The notes below the pieces were generated by a model. It saw only the letters and a list, made by a program, of their open reading frames with translations. It was not told the origin of the DNA and ran no database searches. 35,539 bases of DNA. It comes from an uncultured Eubacteriales bacterium. Its GTDB lineage: Bacteria; Bacillota; Clostridia; Oscillospirales; Acutalibacteraceae. Numbering within the stretch: the stretch's first letter is position 1; each line of letters starts with the position of its first letter. The stretch covers positions 1 to 35,539 of the forward strand of contig ONJD01000007.1 in the NCBI GenBank assembly GCA_900317985.1. Direction: 5' to 3'. Of this stretch, positions 33,059 to 35,539 are shown one piece after another. The position numbers and the translations under genes are program-made.

Positions 33059-33113
33059 TAGAATTCAGGGACCATTTGTGTTAAGATAGCGATATATAAA
33101 GGGAGGTGCTTGC

Positions 33114-35294
33114 ATGAGCCTTGAGCGACCGGACTTTCTGAATGAAAGCTCCCCGGCAGATCCGAACCTCAATATCACAGAAGAACCGGTCGTCGCCAAC
33201 GTCGACGAACGCCCCCGCTACGAAGTGGCGTTCTTTTCCCCCGAATTCATGGAGGTCATCGAAGAGAATCGCCGCAAGGAGCACGAACTTCTGGTCCACT
33301 GGCAGTCTGACGCGGAGAGCGGAGACCCGGAGGCCCAGCTGCAGATGGGCATCAACCATCTGTACGGCATCGGAGGCGTCGAACAGGACGATCGCAAAGC
33401 ATTTGAATATTTTGAAGCCGCCGAGTCAGGCAGCCCGGAAGCGGACTACTGGCTGGGGCTTTGCTATATGAACGGCATCGGCACCGAAGAGGACACGGGA
33501 GCGGGATTCGACCTCCTGAAACAGGCGGCGGACCACGAAGACCCTCTGGCGCTCTGCGCCCTCGGCGCCTGCTATGAGAACGGCATCGGGACGGCACAGG
33601 ACCTGAAAGAGGCGGTGTTCTGCTACACGGCGGCGATGGACCGCGGGTCCGTCGAAGCGGCCTTCCAGCTGGCGGAACTCTATTTCCTCGGAAGCGGTGT
33701 CGAACGAAACGATCAAAAAGCGCTGGAACTCTACCGGAAAGCGGCCGAAGGCGGCGACCACCGTGCCCTGTTCATGCTGGGCTTCTGTTTTGAGACCGGA
33801 GCCGGCGTGGAGCGGGACCTCGAAAAGGCGGCCGCTCTCTATAAAGAAGCCGCCCAGAAGGGCGTCCCGGAAGCGAACTGCTTCCTCGGTGTCCTGTACT
33901 TCAACGGAAAAGGCGTCCCGGAAGACCGGGAAGAGGCCGTCCGTCTGTTCCGTCTCTCGGCGGACGACGGGTTCCCGCGGGCCAACTTCCTGCTCGGGTA
34001 TTGCTATGACTTCGGGACCGGGGTGGAAGAAAATCTCGAAAAAGCACTCGAATACTACTGGAAAGCCGCGGAGCGCGGCGATGTCGACGGCATGTACCAG
34101 ATCGGCCTCTGCTGCGAGACCGGGCACGGGACCGCGCAGAATTATGAAAAAGCGGCGGAATGGTATGAAAAAGCCGCCATGGCGGGGGACCCCCGTTCCA
34201 TGGTCCGCCTCGGCGTCCTTTCGGAAGCGGGCAACGGTGTCCCGCAGGACCTGCCGAAAGCGGTCTCGTGGTACCAGATGGCGGCCGGCCTCGGCAATAC
34301 GGAAGGCATGACGAACCTCGCGGTCCTGCTGCGGCAGGGGCGCGGGACCGAACCGGACCATGCGGAAGCGTCCCGTCTTCTGGAGGCTGCTTCGGAACAG
34401 ATGGACCCCCGGGCCATGTACCTGAACGGCCTTCTTTACCTCGAAGGCGATGAACAGCATCCGAGAGATGAATGCCACGCGTTCCGCCTCTTCCTCGACG
34501 CCGCGGAAGCTGGCTATGAAAAAGCCTGGTACGCGGTCGCACACTGCCGGGAAAACGGCATCGGCACACTCGCGAACCCGGTCCGCGCGGCCACCGACTA
34601 CCGCCTCGCGGCGGAATACGGTCTGCCGGACGCCCAGTTCCGCTACGCGGTCCTGCTCCGTCTCGGTGAAGTCGTACGCCAGAACGATGAAGAATCGTTC
34701 CGGTGGCTCAGCAAGGCGGCTGCTCAGGGGCATCCGGATGCCGTCTGTGAACTCGGATACTATTACGATAAAGGCATCGCCGTCCCGAAAGACCCCGTCC
34801 GGGCACGGCACCTCTTTGAAGAGTCGGCCTCCCTCGGCTGCGCCCGCGCCATGACGAACCTTGCCCAGCTCTATGCGGTCGGCAGAGGGGTCGAGGCGAA
34901 CGAAGAAAAGGCGGTCGACCTGTTCCTGAATGCCGCCGATGCCGGCGACCCCTTCGCCATGACCCGCATCGGTGAGATGTATGAACACGGTGTCGGCGTC
35001 AAACAGAAGCGCGATCTGTCAAAGGCACTTTACTGGTACCGGCGGGCCTCCAAAGGCGGCGACCTTGTAGCAGCCGGAGCGCTCGAACGGATGCGCGTCG
35101 CGTTCCGCGATGTGTTCCGAAGATCCCTGATCGCCACCTTGGGCCTCTCCTGCGCCGGTCTTCTGACGCTGGTCCTCCATCTTGCCGGTGTGCTTCCCCT
35201 GGCGACCGGCATCCTCGCCGGCGTCTGCCTTCTCGGCGACATCGCCGTCATCGGCCAGACCCTGGCGCTCCTGAAACAGTATTTCAATATTTGA
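33114..35294 (+). CDS. Sel1-repeat protein with 16 repeats and C-terminal membrane anchor
   Basis: A 726-residue protein. After a ~65-residue acidic N-terminal region, 16 contiguous Sel1-like repeats of 36-38 residues run from about residue 67 to 650. A typical unit is A..LG.CY..G.GV..D.EKA..YY.KAAE.G, so the protein should form a long TPR-like superhelix for protein binding. Near the C-terminus two hydrophobic segments (LIATLGLSCAGLLTLVL and a second close by) look like membrane spans. Repeats 11 and 13 are the most divergent. There is no signal peptide, so the repeats are probably cytosolic. GGGAGG precedes the ATG. A small membrane-protein gene follows 18 bp on, probably cotranscribed. The partner is unknown. 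Confidence 0.88.
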   Translation: MSLERPDFLNESSPADPNLNITEEPVVANVDERPRYEVAFFSPEFMEVIEENRRKEHELLVHWQSDAESGDPEAQLQMGINHLYGIGGVEQDDRKAFEYFEAAESGSPEADYWLGLCYMNGIGTEEDTGAGFDLLKQAADHEDPLALCALGACYENGIGTAQDLKEAVFCYTAAMDRGSVEAAFQLAELYFLGSGVERNDQKALELYRKAAEGGDHRALFMLGFCFETGAGVERDLEKAAALYKEAAQKGVPEANCFLGVLYFNGKGVPEDREEAVRLFRLSADDGFPRANFLLGYCYDFGTGVEENLEKALEYYWKAAERGDVDGMYQIGLCCETGHGTAQNYEKAAEWYEKAAMAGDPRSMVRLGVLSEAGNGVPQDLPKAVSWYQMAAGLGNTEGMTNLAVLLRQGRGTEPDHAEASRLLEAASEQMDPRAMYLNGLLYLEGDEQHPRDECHAFRLFLDAAEAGYEKAWYAVAHCRENGIGTLANPVRAATDYRLAAEYGLPDAQFRYAVLLRLGEVVRQNDEESFRWLSKAAAQGHPDAVCELGYYYDKGIAVPKDPVRARHLFEESASLGCARAMTNLAQLYAVGRGVEANEEKAVDLFLNAADAGDPFAMTRIGEMYEHGVGVKQKRDLSKALYWYRRASKGGDLVAAGALERMRVAFRDVFRRSLIATLGLSCAGLLTLVLHLAGVLPLATGILAGVCLLGDIAVIGQTLALLKQYFNI

Positions 35295-35312
35295 TTTTTG
35301 AGGTGATACAGT

Positions 35313-35539
35313 ATGAAAACAATGAAACTCGCCACCAAGATCTTCCTGGCCGTCATCGGCGTCCTTCTCGTGGCAGCAGGCATCGTCTGCCTGGCGGACC
35401 CCATTGGGGCCGTCAGTACGGTCGCCTGGGTCGTCGGCCTCGTCCTGCTGATCTCCGGCATCACGACGGCGATCTACTATTTCGTGTTCGGAAGTTTTCT
35501 GGTGTTCGCGTTCCCGGTGCTGCTCAACGCCATCCTGCA
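35313..35539 (+). CDS. DUF308/HdeD-like small membrane protein, truncated by window edge
   Basis: The first 75 codons are visible and the frame is open to the end. Hydrophobic segments IFLAVIGVLLVAAGIVCLAD and VAWVVGLVLLISGITTAIYY, each of the form G(v/i)LL..aGi..L..P, match the short repeat of HdeD/DUF308 membrane proteins. A third segment (FLVFAFPVLLNAIL) begins at the edge. The ATG follows GAGGTGAT, 18 bp after the Sel1 gene. Function unknown; full length cannot be judged. Confidence 0.65.
   Translation, partial: MKTMKLATKIFLAVIGVLLVAAGIVCLADPIGAVSTVAWVVGLVLLISGITTAIYYFVFGSFLVFAFPVLLNAIL

Noticed and set aside
33048..33077. Direct repeat GACCATTT as an operator
   Set aside because: Only two 8-bp copies, 22 bp apart; too short to claim a regulatory site.
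33426..34988. 520-codon minus-strand open frame opposite the Sel1 gene
   Set aside because: It mirrors the periodic Sel1 repeats; no RBS or homology.

Overview
The window reads as chromosomal DNA from a GC-rich, anaerobic, Gram-positive Clostridia-type bacterium (Bacillota). Support comes from the mix of genes: an oxygen-sensitive 2-hydroxyacyl-CoA dehydratase system, TmcAL (YlbM), Mini-ribonuclease III, QueH, a PASTA-domain kinase-like protein, and a TagF-like teichoic-acid polymerase, with strong GGAGG ribosome sites and TTGACA/TATAAT promoters. I cannot assign a genus. Genes are tightly packed and the main strand changes are separated by clear hairpin terminators.

Layout. 1-3709 (minus): an operon of a CooC-like nickel-type ATPase, two 2-hydroxyacyl-CoA dehydratase subunits and the start of their ATP-driven activator. 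3931-4015: tRNA-Leu(UAG). 4143-7225 (plus): WYL regulator, queH, and a polyprenyl-phosphate sugar transferase. 7283-11108: acetate kinase, divergent tmcAL, and mtaB. 11264-13992 (plus): a lipase-fold protein without its catalytic residues, then citrate synthase. 14062-16415: a PASTA pseudokinase and a divergent small membrane protein. 16514-19017 (minus): obgE-mrnC-yebC. 19148-20840 (plus): 2-hydroxyacid dehydrogenase, tRNA-Ser(CGA), a hairpin-rich repeat containing tRNA pieces, and acylphosphatase. 20925-26123 (plus): an ADP-ribosylglycohydrolase/SseB fusion, then a four-gene surface-glycan run. 26202-28163: a MocR-type regulator lacking its PLP lysine, divergent from an ECF vitamin transporter S component. 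28225-32997 (minus): a polyol-phosphate polymer operon (TagF-like, IspD/TarI-like, SDR, membrane acyltransferase). 33114-35539 (plus): a 16-repeat Sel1 protein and the start of a DUF308-like membrane protein.

Themes. (1) Three proteins keep a recognisable enzyme fold but have lost key residues: the lipase (nucleophile Ser to Gly, His to Ser), the kinase (HRD Asp to Gly, VAIK Lys to Arg), and the MocR regulator (PLP Lys to Asn). (2) Three tRNA-modification genes (queH, tmcAL, mtaB) and two tRNA genes lie in the window. (3) Two regions build cell-surface polymers. (4) The most unusual noncoding stretch is 20285-20500, a chain of perfect hairpins containing direct and inverted copies of the neighbouring tRNA-Ser T-arm. 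The best candidates for something undescribed are the CooC-dehydratase operon, the pseudo-lipase, the Lys-less MocR/ECF switch with interlocked promoters, and the tRNA-derived hairpin element.
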